DNA from: Tupaia tana
Lineage: Eukaryota > Chordata > Mammalia > Scandentia > Tupaiidae
Reading direction: 5' to 3'
NCBI GenBank assembly: GCA_026018925.1
Contig: JAKSZU010000025.1
Span: forward strand, 27,636,696-27,700,695
Length of the DNA: 64,000 nucleotides
Shown here: in pieces, positions 33,780 to 44,539 of the stretch
Layout: each line of letters begins with the position of its first letter
How positions within the stretch are numbered: the stretch's first letter is position 1
Position numbers and translations under genes: made by a program
The notes under the pieces: model-generated
The model's input: the letters and a program-made list of their open reading frames with translations, nothing else
What the model was told of the DNA's origin: nothing
Database searches by the model: none

Positions 33780-34490
33780 TAGTAGCAACAGATGTGTTTC
33801 TTTACTGAGAGTGCATTAAATAATGTGCCAGGGTGGCTAGCCAGAAGATAAGCATAATATCAGAGTAGTGATACATGTAAATAATACTTCAAAACATTAT
33901 GCATATCGTTACCAAAGAAAATTAAAAGATGCCAATGATTTAAAAAAATACTTCAAATATACGTGACAAATGTAATAAGTCTTGAAAACACCTGTGATTT
34001 ACATTGATTACAAACAGACAGAAATGACCAATATTATTGCGATGGGTTGTCTACATTCATAATCGAACAAAATGTTAGGAGAAAAAGATGAGGCAGACGC
34101 TAACTTTAAAGTCAGAAACTTAAAATTGCAGAATCACTCAAAGAGAATTCCAACTTTCCCAGAATAAACTGGAAGGAAAGGCAGAAAAGATTAGAGGGTG
34201 AGACTCGCCGTGGCATGACGTCACCCTGTGAAACACCCCGTGGCGGGAGAGACAAGCAGGCATGAAACACGGGGATGCCTAAAACAAGAATTCTGAACCC
34301 CGGCCAGGGATTCAAAATCATCCAAAGATAATACAGGAAACGGTTACCCTGAGATGGTAAAAAATATGGCTTATTTTTTACAAACATATGCTTAATTGTT
34401 TGAGGAATTGTTATTTATACTTTGAATTGTTACTTAGAAATGTCACTCTTTTATTCAGTAGATGGAAAAGACCATAACAAAAAGTATTAC
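33780..34490. other. AT-rich unique sequence, no gene seen
   Basis: No gene or clear repeat. A 91-codon minus-strand frame at 34112-34387 has no recognised domain. Confidence 0.45.
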
Positions 34491-34493
34491 GTT

Positions 34494-34675
34494 TAGGCAG
34501 CAGGTGGCATGGTGGTAAGAGCACTGGACTCCCACATGACCAACCGCAGTTTGAGTCCTGGACCTGGCAGCTTGCTTTCTCTCTCCCTCTCTCCCTCTCT
34601 CCCTGCCCTTGTTTCTCTCTGGTGAGCACACATGCCCTATAACAAATCTAAAATAATAATAATAAATAGAATTAA
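34494..34675 (+). mobile_element. tRNA-derived SINE, intermediate between types A and B
   Basis: The head caggtggcatggtggtaaga and tttgagtcctggacctggca lead straight into the CT-rich tract, as in type B. The 3' end, however, is ggtgagcacacatgccctat, as in type A, followed by an (AAT)-rich tail. The type A middle is missing. This copy suggests how the short type arose. Confidence 0.85.
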
Positions 34676-34679
34676 TAAT

Positions 34680-36000
34680 TCTAAAAATAAAAATAAAAAA
34701 GTACAAGTTTTGCCACAGTGTGTAGAAATCCCCGTCAACTGCCTGCAGTAAATACTCAGTAAAGAAACGGGTCAGTGTCTTTGTGAGCTGGTAGAATGTG
34801 CAGTGAATGTAAAGAAAAAACATGGTGTTTCAAATTCAAATAATACTGTCCAGTAAAACCAATGCCTGGTTTGCTGGCCTGCCTGCTGGGCATTTTAGTC
34901 AATTAACTTTCTGAGATTCATTGGTTTTTCCATGTAGGAAAGGGAAGGGGAGAGAAGGCTCTGTTTTGATGAACAAGTAAGTGAACTCGTATGAATACTC
35001 TGTGAAGTGCTTTGAATAACAATGACATTCTTGTCAATTTTTAATCATTATTCATCACTTATCAGCATTTTAGCTTTTCCCCAAAACACATGGATTATGG
35101 TGTGACACTTTCACAGATCATTTTTGTGCAGTGTATTTTGAGAGTATTTCCTCGCAGAAGTAATGAAGCCTGGTCCCATTCACTTACACAGCGCAGCACA
35201 TCAAAATATTCTTAAGAAATCAAAATATTATTTTTCAGTTGCAAATTTTTCTGAACATCAAGGTTGAGGTTAGACTAATTATGTGAAAATGCTGGGAGAA
35301 ATCTACATAATAATACAGTTTGAAAAATATATGAGAAGATGAATAATGAAAGATAATTCCTTGCAACTGTGTAAGTAGTATGAAATACTTTCAAATCCAT
35401 CTCATTTATCTCCTCATTGTTAGATACGGGAGCCTTCTAATGTGAACGCAGTCATTTTGGAACAGAAGATGAAAGGAGGCAGACGACTTCTCTGTGATCA
35501 GCTGGTTTAGTACCTGCAACAGACAGTCGAGAAATTCAAAGATTAGAACTGCGCTGGGCACGTTTCTCCATCTGTATGCAGAATAGTCTATGAACCCTGC
35601 CAGTACATACTAGACCCTTCAACTTTAAAGCCAGTAGGCAACATCTTTCAATATGTCTGAGGGATCTTTCGCAGAAACCCAGAGCTTTTGTAACGTTGGG
35701 TCTAGTGACATCAAAGATTGACAACCCTGGGGAAACCAAATTGGAACGATTACCCAAGACCGAAGCTTTGGAGAACACTGATGGAGAAACTGCACCAAGC
35801 ATCTGGATCGTCTGAGGCATAGACAAGGAATGACTTCGTGCGGCTAACGCTAGGAAAACGTCCTGGGGTGTTCATGTGAGACTGGGGTCCCTTCCAGGTC
35901 CTGGCAGCCGCTCCACTCCCATCCCTGTTTGCACAGACTAGACCTGGGCAGCTGTTTATTTTGTAACTTTTCCTATATGTTTCTCTTTCCAAAAGTTTTT
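34680..36000. other. Unique sequence, no gene seen
   Basis: AT-rich to 35450, mixed after that. Frames at 35536-35992 (96 and 80 codons, minus) overlap and have no recognised domain. Confidence 0.45.
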
Positions 36001-36004
36001 TTAT

Positions 36005-36182
36005 TTATTTTTTTTTAATGATGTCATGAGCTCTCAAATATGAAGCGTCTTCTATCTCCAGTTTTCCTACCTGAGGCTGTAGCAGGATTGATCATTAATT
36101 AATGGAATCAACATGAGGGCAAAAGATGACAGAATGGGGCATAATTGCCTGTTAGGATCATTTCTAAGCTAATTTTAAGTCA
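36005..36182. other. Repeat-free AT-rich segment, candidate conserved noncoding element
   Basis: A CRE-like atgatgtcat, gatcattaattaatgg and ctaattttaa lie within 170 bases with no repeat signature. Regulatory function is inference only. Confidence 0.25.
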
Positions 36183-36184
36183 GT

Positions 36185-36445
36185 TTCTCTCATGAAAAGA
36201 GAGAAAGAGACATAGAGAGATGACGCTCCCAGTAGGGCACCGGTGTGCCCAGTGTACAGGGCATTCTCTGCACACGAGCCCAGAACCTGCCCACGTGGGT
36301 CAGGTTTGCAGTGTCGGGTCTTACTGCCGCGCCGCTGTCTGCCCACCTGCTTGGACCTTTGAGTGCAGGGGTGAAGAGTGTGCCGTGGAGGGAGCAGTCG
36401 CTCCGCAGGTACCCAGCAGGACGAGCACTCTCATCTGTTGGTAAA
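36185..36445 (-). mobile_element. Type C SINE (probable)
   Basis: Begins with tctctcatgaaaagagagaa and a GA-rich tract, like the plus-strand appearance of the copies at 44950 and 56275, followed by about 220 bases of GC-rich sequence with cagaacctgcccacgtgggt. Assignment rests on the tail and composition. Confidence 0.5.
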
Positions 36446-36465
36446 AGAAACTTAATTTTTAAAAA

Positions 36466-36726
36466 AAATTGCAAGGTTTTTGCCTTAGGCACGTGTACTC
36501 ACCAAAAAGAGAAGGAGAGAGACAGAGACAGAGGGAAAGTGAGAGATCACTCCCCCCCCACCCCTGGGTGATGGCCATGCTGCAGTCCCTTCTCCATTCT
36601 CCTCTCGTGATCTTGGGCACACACATGCACCCAGAATGATTTTCAAGCCACTGGGTCTGGGACTAGAACTCTGGATGGCCATGTGGGAGTCCAGTGACAT
36701 AACCACTACAGCATCTGCTGGCCCCC
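36466..36726 (-). mobile_element. tRNA-derived SINE (type A)
   Basis: Antisense copy: aggtttttgccttaggcacg, a GA-rich tract, ccattctcctctcgtgatct, gtgactagaactc-like B-box decay, and the head catctgctggcccc. Confidence 0.9.
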
Positions 36727-37660
36727 AAATAAACTTCAGTGTAATAATTTTAAGAGGAAGGCCAAGGGGGAAGAAGTACTGGCAGAATGTGGTAGTCACG
36801 CCGGAGCTCGCGTTACTGTCAGACTGTCTACAGAGAACGCAGTAATTGTCACTGCAGCCCTGTCACTGAACACTAAATAACTTCACAGTGGGTTCTTTGT
36901 GACTTTATCACGGGGAGCTGGTAAAACATCTAGTCCTTGAGGTGGTTTCACCGGACTTGTGGAAAATTAATGCAAAAATATCCAGAAATACAATTTTTAA
37001 ATACCAGAATAACTTAATATAACCCTCATGACATTGAATGATTTGTGTTTAACTCATTGAATATTTTGATAATCATTTAGTCAGGTTTCCTCTATTATAC
37101 AAAGGATAAGAAATTATGAGAATAGTCTCAAGCTACATGACGAAATTTTTCACAACATAAGCAAGAAACAGCTTGCCGTTACAATCAAAAGGTGCCCTTG
37201 AAATAAAGAGTAAAATATTCGAACAAATTGCAATACGTTTTTGTTACTCTGTGGTGATGGCATAGAACTCGAGCGTCGCTTCCTGTGGGAGTGGCTAAGC
37301 AGCGCGGTGTCACCCCTGTCGTCCCGTCTTTGGGCTCCGGTCCTGTGGGCAGGCCCTGGTACCTGTGGTTCCCCCACCACCATCCTGTATTTTATTCCAG
37401 CTGTGAAGTATTTTGAGTATAATCCCAAGCGTGTTTAAAACACTGTGGAGACGACGTTTGGTAAAGTGTGTCCCGGAAGGTTGCCAAACTCTAAGACAGT
37501 GGGTGACCTCCGTGGCTGCCCCGTTACAGAGCTGGGCCGTGCTGTTTCCTTAGAAGGCGTTTATACTCAAGGATGTCACAGCCGTCGAGGGCCGGCCTGA
37601 GAATCCCGGGCGCTCACAGTGTCCGAGAGCACCCTCAAGTCACAAGTCCTGGGAGCTTGT
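36727..37660. other. Unique sequence, no gene seen
   Basis: No repeat or gene is identified. Open frames are under 100 codons. Confidence 0.45.
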
Positions 37661-37671
37661 CAAATTGCCTG

Positions 37672-38095
37672 ATCTATTGTGGAAGGCTGAATTAAGGACA
37701 GTGACCCCAAAATACCAGTTTCTCATTCCCGGGCTCTGTACATTTTACCTGCTAGAGAAAATGGGTCTTTGCGGGTGTGGCGAAGTTAGGGCTTTCGAGC
37801 TGAGGCTTAGCCTGGACCCTGGGGCTGGGTGGGGCGTGTGGTCGCAGTGAGCGCAAAGCAGAGAGGTCAGCACAGCTGCGGTAGAGGAAGACACACGTGT
37901 ACGCACACGCACGCACACACACACGTGCACGCACATGCACACGCATACGTATGCACACACCCACGCGCGCACAAAGCTGGGACAGAGATGGTGATGAAGC
38001 CCCAAGATGAGGAAGGTTAGAAGCAGTCGGACCTTGAAGCAGGCGAGGAGGGAGCGCCCAGAACCTGCCCAGGGTGCCCCCTGAGACACCGTGAT
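37672..38095 (+). mobile_element. Possible MLT1-type (MaLR) LTR with CA-rich insertion
   Basis: Faint LTR landmarks: ggacagtgaccccaaaatac, catttta-cct, aaatgggtctttgcgggtgt, then a dispersed second half with gagatggtgatgaagccc. A CA/CG-rich microsatellite (about 37893-37975) interrupts it. The assignment is tentative. Confidence 0.42.
37893..37975. repeat. (CA)n with CpG, microsatellite
   Basis: Alternating purine-pyrimidine sequence made of acac, acgcac and atgcac units, unusually rich in CG dinucleotides. Such tracts can adopt Z-DNA. Confidence 0.9.
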
Positions 38096-38214
38096 TGCCC
38101 CCTCGATGCCCGTTTTGGACCGTGCTCAGGCTCGTCTCAGGCCACTGGCTTGTGGCCGTTCGTCGCAGTAACTGTAGGAAACTAGCGTGCCTATCTTTGA
38201 TTGATTGTTTATTT

Positions 38215-38468
38215 AAAAAAAATTTATGAGCGATTTCTGCTGTAGGGCACGTGTGCTTGCTGGAGACACGGAGAGTTTAGAAAGTGAGAAATCACCTACT
38301 CGGGGGGGTGGCCATGCTGCAGCCCCCTCTCCTCCCTCTCCTCTCGGGATCTTAGGCGCACATCCACACGCGCTTGGCGTGAGTTTTCAGCCGCCAGGTC
38401 CAGGACCTGAACTGCAGCCAACAACGTGGAAGTCCAGCGACATGATCATTACGCCGTCTGCTGGTCCC
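38215..38468 (-). mobile_element. tRNA-derived SINE (type A)
   Basis: Antisense copy: tttctgctgtagggcacgtg, short GA tract, tctcctctcgggatcttagg and the head tctgctggtcccc. A 266-codon plus-strand frame starts inside it and continues into the 9-bp array downstream. Confidence 0.88.
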
Positions 38469-38650
38469 CTTGTCTTTGATTTCTACAGCGTTAAAAATGG
38501 AGGGATGAGAGCCCTTACTTCATCGACTGTTAGAATTAAGGAGCCGATTTACGTAACGCCTGTGCTCAGTAAGCGCAGCGGAGATGCCGTGGGCCCCGTC
38601 TGGCCTCTCTGTCTGCCCGTAGCTCTGTCTCTGCCAGGGCTGTGCCTGTC

Positions 38651-38868
38651 TGCACCGTCCGCACCGTCTGCACCGTCTGCACCGTCCGCACCGTCTGCAC
38701 CGTCTGCACCGTCTGCACCGTCTGCACCATCCGCACCGTCTGCACCGTCTGCACCGTCTGCACCGTCTGCACCGTCTGCACCGCCTGCACCGTCTGCACC
38801 GTCCGCACCGTCTGCACCGTCTGCACCGCCTGCACCGTCTGCACCGTCTGCACCGCCTGCACCGACGG
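38651..38868 (+). repeat. 9-bp tandem repeat array (caccgtctg), about 24 copies
   Basis: The unit caccgtctg repeats about 24 times, with a few ccg, cat and cgc variants at fixed positions in the unit. Because the unit is a multiple of three, every frame stays open. One plus frame reads Ala-Pro-Ser repeats, another Val-Cys-Thr, and a minus frame Gly-Ala-Asp. Each unit carries one or two CpG sites. Confidence 0.97.
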
Positions 38869-38869
38869 C

Positions 38870-39305
38870 TGTAGCCCCAGCACTACGCGTGTCCCTCAGA
38901 CACAGCCTCACCCACATGTGCACCTGCCTCTCTGTCGTCTGTGTACGTTACCTGGAATTTTCAATGATCCTGTTTTTGTTTTATATCTCAGGGAAAGATT
39001 ATGAAAACATTTTTTTAATTGTTTAATACCAAAGGATACTAAACTAGCAAACAACCTTAAAAGCCATAAAATGTATTGAATAGTCAGGAAAGTCATGGCA
39101 CATTTTTGCATAAAAATACGTAGAAAAATCCATCATGACCTCCTCGACTACCTAATATATTATTTAAAGCCTCTCCCTAGAAAGCGTTCTATGTATAATA
39201 CTATGAAGTAACACAGCAGGGCACAGCTTTGCCTTTATATTTGTCAATAGGAGAGATAGCTTGAAAGGAAAAGAAAATCCTAAATACACTCACTTCCTCT
39301 ATATC
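38870..39305. other. Unique sequence, no gene seen
   Basis: Nothing recognisable. It becomes AT-rich after 38950. Confidence 0.5.
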
Positions 39306-39312
39306 ATGTCTA

Positions 39313-39570
39313 GCTTTTTCTTTTTAGAGACATTTTTGCTATAGGGCACATGTTCTCACCAGAGAGACAGAGACAGAGAGACAGAAAGTGAGAAATCACC
39401 CCCCAGGGAGGATGGCCACATCACAATCCCTTCTCTGGCCTCCTCTTGGGATGTTGGGCACTCACACACATGTGCCTGTTGTGCATTTTAAGCCACCAGA
39501 TCCGGGTCTTGAACCGCGGTTGACTATGTGGAAGTCCAGCAACATAACCATTATGCCAACTGCTGGTTCC
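39313..39570 (-). mobile_element. tRNA-derived SINE (type A) with perfect target-site duplication
   Basis: Full antisense copy from poly(T)-like tttttctttttagag to ctgctggttcc. The exact direct repeat tcatgtcta lies at 39304-39312 and 39571-39579. Confidence 0.94.
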
Positions 39571-39605
39571 TCATGTCTATTTTTTAACTTAATATCTACT
39601 TTTTC

Positions 39606-39873
39606 TTTAAAGAGGTTTTTGCCCTAGGGCACATGTGCTCTCCAGAAAGAGAGAGAGACAGAGATGGTGAGAGGGAAAGTGACCACCACCACACCACCAC
39701 CCCCAGCAGGGGTGGCCATGCCTCAATCTCTTCTCCTCCATTGTCCTCTCAGAATCTTGGGCAGGCATGCACATGTGCCTGGCTTGATTCTCAAGCAACC
39801 AGGTCCGGGACCCGAGCTGCAGTCAGCCATGTGGTAGTCCAGTGACGTAAACACTACGCCATCTGCTGGTCCC
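39606..39873 (-). mobile_element. tRNA-derived SINE (type A)
   Basis: Antisense copy 35 bases after the previous one in the same orientation: ttttgccctagggcacatgt, GA tract, a CCA-rich patch, tctcctccattgtcctctca, and the head catctgctggtccc. Confidence 0.91.
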
Positions 39874-40028
39874 AATGTCTCCTTTTAATAGAAGTTACTT
39901 CCCTATAACAATCTTTCACTTTGGGGCATGGCACTTGTGTAAGGAAGGAGAGATTTTCATCATTGCTTTACCCTGTGGCACACAGAACAGGGGCACAGTA
40001 TTGGTTTAAGAGCTAGGAAGACTTTTTT

Positions 40029-40200
40029 TTTTAATTATTTATTTAATTTTATTTATTCATTCATTTTATTTTTTAATTTGACCAGAGAGAGAGAGAGGGA
40101 ACGTGAGAAAGCAAGCCAAGCCACCAGCTCCGAGACTTGAACCGTGGTCAGCCATGTGGGAGTCCAGCGCCCTTATCCACCATGCCACCTGCCGGCCCCG
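40029..40200 (-). mobile_element. tRNA-derived SINE (type B) with a 20-base perfect target-site duplication
   Basis: Antisense short type: A/T-rich tail, taatttgaccagagagaga, aagcaagccaagccaccagc, and the head gccacctgccggcccc. The direct repeat agagctaggaagactttttt is found at 40009-40028 and again at 40201-40220, identical over 20 bases. This shows recent retroposition of the short type. Confidence 0.97.
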
Positions 40201-40219
40201 AGAGCTAGGAAGACTTTTT

Positions 40220-40430
40220 TCCTTCTTGACTCTACCCTGACAAACTATGGCCTTAGAGTTTAACATCTCTGGCATTTAGTTTTGCATTTCATATCATTTA
40301 AAAAAACTTACCATATTATTCAGACTAACGTTCTCTACCCTCTTTTAAACTTCCAGCAAACAATCTAGTAAGATGGCTATTCTATTTACACTCTTATTAT
40401 GTAATCAGTAGTTTCTTTTATTTCTACACA
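40220..40430. other. AT-rich unique sequence, no gene seen
   Basis: Nothing recognisable. Confidence 0.5.
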
Positions 40431-40505
40431 GCTGTAAGCCCCTCGGGGACAGAAGTTGTAAATAACATTTGTATATTTGCCCTTCTCTCCCTCAGCCCAT
40501 ACCAC
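40430..40505 (+). repeat. L2 LINE 3' fragment
   Basis: Sense-strand landmark ctgtaagcccctcggggaca followed by gaagttgtaaataacatttg and tatatttgccct. This corresponds to the tgtaagctccttgagggcag part of L2. Confidence 0.68.
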
Positions 40506-40575
40506 CCATCATCCTCACAGTCCCTGAAGATTGTCTACAACGTCCGTGCACACCTGCACGCCTACTGCAGATTCA

Positions 40576-40620
40576 CACTTGCACGCACGCACACGCACAC
40601 GCACACACACATACACACAG
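40576..40620. repeat. (CA)n/(CACG)n microsatellite
   Basis: Short acgcacgcacacgcacacgc tract followed by CA units. Confidence 0.85.
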
Positions 40621-40624
40621 GGCT

Positions 40625-41375
40625 TTTTTCCTTTCCTTGACTGAGAGTGAATAAAAAAGTGAGAAAAAATGAATTAGAAAAAAGAAGTCTTCGGTTCCCT
40701 TTAATTTCCTGCTTTCTGAAATTCTTAATTTTTTTAGATTTTTTTTTTGGCACTCTAGTATCTACTAGGTTTTTTTTTTTTTTTCCCCATTTGGTCACTG
40801 GTACATCTAGGGATATCCTACATAAAAGAGCCAGTGAGGTGTATTAATATGTTGCAGCAATTATTGGCACTTTACAAAAATATATATTTACGTGTGTTAA
40901 ATACGTTGAGAGTACTTGGGGTGAATGCGATGAGCCTTGGCTGTATGGATTGTACTAAAACTAAGGTACTGACCTTTCAGGGTTCTCGTCACCCAGCTCC
41001 CGGATGATGGCCAACGACGGAAGGAGAGCAGGAGGCGCCCCGTGGTTCCACCAGGCAGTGGTTCGGGAGGCCTAGAACTGCCGTTGGTAAGTCCACTTCT
41101 CTATTTTAGAACCACTGCTATCCACCAGCGGCCAGTCTTGTAGGAGTGCATGTCAGTCATCGCCTGTCACCTTGACGACCTGCCTGATGTGCTGGCGCTT
41201 TGTTACGGCCCCCTCTGGGCCTAGAGCAGGACCCCGCGATGGGAATGAGCAGGTGCGCGGCAGGTGGTTATGGGACAGGAGTGAGTGGGAGCTGACCGCG
41301 GTCTGGGATTCAGGATCACGTGATGTGCAGTGATGGGGGAGGGAGATGCCAGAGTTAAAGTTCCTTTACCTGAGA
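40625..41375. other. Unique sequence, no gene seen
   Basis: Poly(T) patches near 40740 and 40771-40786; GC-richer after 40980. No gene or named repeat. Confidence 0.45.
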
Positions 41376-41379
41376 CACG

Positions 41380-41497
41380 GGGGCTTCAAAAAGTTCATGG
41401 AAAATGAGCATCATGAGAAATGTGTGGATTTAAAAAAAACTTTTTTTTGCAGCAAAATAAACTCTAATTTTATTTTCCGCAAACATTTTGAAGCCCC
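41380..41497. mobile_element. Mariner-like MITE with clear terminal inverted repeats
   Basis: The left end ggggcttcaaaaagttcatg and the right end cgcaaacattttgaagcccc are near-perfect reverse complements. The interior is only about 70 bases and noncoding. A second, more diverged copy is at 22783. The short length and termini fit a mariner/Tc1-type MITE, although a flanking TA duplication is not obvious. Confidence 0.75.
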
Positions 41498-41631
41498 GTC
41501 TGGACCTTTGGGTCCAGAAGCTTCTACTGTGCTCCTCGCTGAATAGGTTCTTTCTGCGTGAGAACGTCGGAAGTGATGACTCTAATCTAGCTGCAGGTGT
41601 GACAGAAGTTTCAGTAGAGGAAACAGCACTG

Positions 41632-42345
41632 GTTTGAATATTTCGCCCACAGAAAGTCATGTCGGCGCTTCCTCCCAGCCCAGCGCTGTTGTGAGGGGAG
41701 CCACTAAGAGGCGGAGCCTTTGGGGGGTGTTTAATGAGGGCCGTTGGGTCAATTCACACTCGTAAGTGACCTGCCGCTGTTCCCACAGTAGTGAGAAAGT
41801 GCTTGTCCTTGAAAGCTGCATGGCTGCTTGTGAGTTCCTGTAAGGGTGGCTGTTAGGACGCCAGAGTACCCTGTGGGTCTCCTTTCTCACGCGCCCACTC
41901 CTCTTGCTTCTCCACGTGTCGTGATGGGCCATGACACCACGGCTGGAAGCCGAGAGGACGCTGGTCCTTGCTGTGGATTTCCTAGCCTGCAGAATCGTGG
42001 GCAAAGTCGCTCTTTCTCCTGGGGCCAGCAGGTGGCGTGATGGTGAAAGTGCTCGACTCCCACATGGTGGTTTAGGTCCCAGACCCGGGAGCTTGAAAAT
42101 CACACGGGCTGTGCGTGCTCAGAATTCCTGGAGAGAATAAAAGCAGAAGGGACTGTGGTGTGGCTATGCCCCTGAGGGCGGACTCCTAACTTTCCCTCTC
42201 AATGTCTCTGTTTCTTGCCAGCAAGCACGTGCATTCTATGGCAAAACCAAAAACAGACTAACAATAAAACCAGAAAAACTATTTTCTTTATGAATTGCCC
42301 AGTCTCAGGTGTTCTGTTACAGCAAAACAAAACCGAGTAAGATAG
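41632..42345 (+). mobile_element. MaLR (MST/MLT1-type) LTR split by a SINE
   Basis: The left part (ggtttgaatatttcgcccac, then gaggcggagcctttgggggg and gctgtggatttcctagcctg, cagaatcgtggg) follows the MaLR LTR order. After the SINE the canonical end returns: ttctttatgaattgcccagt, ctcaggtgttctgttacagc, then aaccgagtaagat. No internal retroviral sequence is present, so it is a solo LTR. Confidence 0.82.
42021..42275 (+). mobile_element. tRNA-derived SINE (type A) inserted in the LTR
   Basis: The head ggggccagcaggtggcgtga, a shortened B-box region (ggtttaggtcccagacc), middle ctcagaattcctggagagaa, CT-rich stretch and gcattctatggcaaaacc. The insertion lies just before the LTR polyadenylation-side sequence, dividing it. 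Confidence 0.9.
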
Positions 42346-42631
42346 GAACAATCGGATCTCCCAGACCAACTCTTCACTCTGGGCCTTGGTCTGATTGTGC
42401 TGTCAAGTGTAGACCCCTTCGAAAGAAGCTTGTGACCATTTTGTATGGCTTGTCTGGAAACTTCTGTAAATCTTATGTTTTAGTAAAATATTTTTTGTTA
42501 TTCTAAAAAAAAAAAAAAAAAAGTCTAGAGAGGCCGTCCGAGGGAAAGCTGAGGAAAGCCAGCTCCAGAGCGACTTGTAATGTGTTTAGGTAGAAGAGCG
42601 TCTACAAGGTAAGGCCAGACTTCTGCAGGTA

Positions 42632-42670
<39 letters not shown>

Positions 42671-43195
42671 CAGTTTTGCACACTCCAAAGCAGATTTAAA
42701 AATTTAATTTAAAATCAGTCTAATAAAATGGGCGAGATAAAAGAGATAGAGTGTATATAATGCTTTCATCCAAGCAAACACCATTTATCGTGAGAAAGCA
42801 TGCTTAGTGGTGAGTCCTGCCGAGCACAGTTTAGTAAGCGTATCTGCTATTCGACCTTGGGCCCATCATTTGTTCTTTTTAGTATTGGATTTGTTTTTAT
42901 ACTTATAAAAGTATATAAATATCTATATGTCTTTGTTATTTGAAATACAAATGTGCACAAAACGCTTGGGGGATACCTGGGATTTGGCAGCAGAGCAATG
43001 GAGCTTGTGGGAGCTTTTATTGTTTCTGTGGGACTCGCCCACATCTGTCCATGCCCACAGTAAGCAACTGCGGTCCTAACCCATGAATATCCTTGACTCC
43101 TGTGGGCCTTAATTTGCTTTTTATTTATTATTTCATGATAGGCATGTAGCTTTTTAAAAAAACATTTTTATAAAAAATTACAGTTTACTCATTTC
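42345..43195. other. Unique sequence, no gene seen
   Basis: A poly(A) run at 42505-42522 could be the tail of an unrecognised retroposon. No gene. Confidence 0.4.
42632..42669. repeat. (AC)19 microsatellite
   Basis: Uninterrupted AC units, long enough to be polymorphic. Confidence 0.97.
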
Positions 43196-43800
43196 ACATC
43201 ATGTCGCAGTGCCCGTGCCGTGCTGGTGGGCGTGTGGCTCCCTGCAGCCGGTGGTTGGCAGTGGCCCCTTGGATAAGGGCTCTGAGCCCCGACTGGCATA
43301 GCTGCCTGTTATTTCCATCTGCGTTTGATGAGGAAGTTGCGGCCTCCTTTTTAACTGATGTGGACTTTGCCTTCATTATTTATGCCTCTAAACTGTGGCC
43401 TTTATTACTATAATGCTCCCGACTTTGGATTACTTTGGAGCACCGGTGGGTGCGGAATACAGCGATCTGTTTGCTTGTGGGTAGCCACTGCAGGAAGCCC
43501 ACTGCGCGTGCTCCATTGTGAATGCAACGGAGCTGCACTTTAGGGAAGCCACAGCCAGCCTGAGCATATCTGAGGAATCTCCTGAATATTTAATAAGTCT
43601 AAATGGAAAGAAGGTGTGCTTTTTCTTTTTTATTTCCTTGCACTATGTTGCTATCAGTGGTCGAACAAGAGGCATTTAATGAACACATTACAGCGAGGTG
43701 TTATCATTTCCAACACCGTCGGCGTTATACAGCAGAAAAGTTAGATTCTCAGCAGGGCTTGAAGGCCAAACTCACCGCACACAGTCATTAAAAGCTGGGC
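43195..43800. other. Repeat-free segment, candidate conserved noncoding element
   Basis: There are no repeat landmarks over about 600 bases. The second half (43560-43795) has gaatatttaataagtc, ggcatttaatgaacac and cattacagcg. Open frames are 60-70 codons only. Possible regulatory sequence by texture. Confidence 0.25.
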
Positions 43801-44450
43801 CAACATAAAATAACACGCAGACCTGCCTGCAGCTCACAGCACCGTCTGTGCGTGAGGAGACAAAACACACGGGGAGTGTGGAGCCACGGGAGGGGGAGCT
43901 GACCGGGTGCATAACAGGTAAGAAAAAGAAAAGAAATGAGCAGATCGTGTCATGACATGGTCAAAGGCTTCCAGGATGTAAGACGTGAGAAAAGGTGTTC
44001 GTGGAGATTTCACACAGAGGTGAAGAGTACAAGACTGCTTTCAGGTGCTCTTGAGCTGTGTGGCACAAATACGGAATATCCAACACTGTTTATCACTCAC
44101 ACACACACATACGTGTGTACATGTGCACGTGTGCATGTATGAACATTCGCTCCCTCCATGAGCACCCCGTTGCTCCTTTTAAGATGCGTCCTTGGCCATC
44201 GCCGTGTCACCCTCCGCCATCCTCGTGTCACCCAGGTGACGCACTTTCCCGTCGAGAAGCACCCCCGCCCGCATTGCCCCTGTGCGTCCTTCTCTGCTGC
44301 GGTGGGGCCAGCCCCCTTGGTGCGTGTGTCCTTTGGGTGCTGACTGTGCTCTGTCCTTATCAGTGACAGGATCTGACTCAGAGCCGCTCTGTGGATAAAG
44401 CGTGTCCTCTAACCTGTCACCTCGCCCGTAACGAGGCAGCTTTTACGGAA
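43800..44450. other. Unique sequence, no gene seen
   Basis: Includes a CA/TG-rich patch at 44097-44137. No gene; a 102-codon frame (44058-44366) has no domain. Confidence 0.45.
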
Positions 44451-44539
44451 TCGACTTCAGTCCGCGGCCACCCGCCTGTGGGCAGACGTTTCCAATCACG
44501 TGAACAGCCATGAGCAGCTCCTCCTCTTACAGAACTGCT

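Noticed and set aside
38226..39026. Possible protein gene with Ala-Pro-Ser repeats (266 codons)
   Set aside because: The frame starts in an antisense SINE and stays open only because of a 9-base tandem repeat, a multiple of three. Other frames of the array are equally open.
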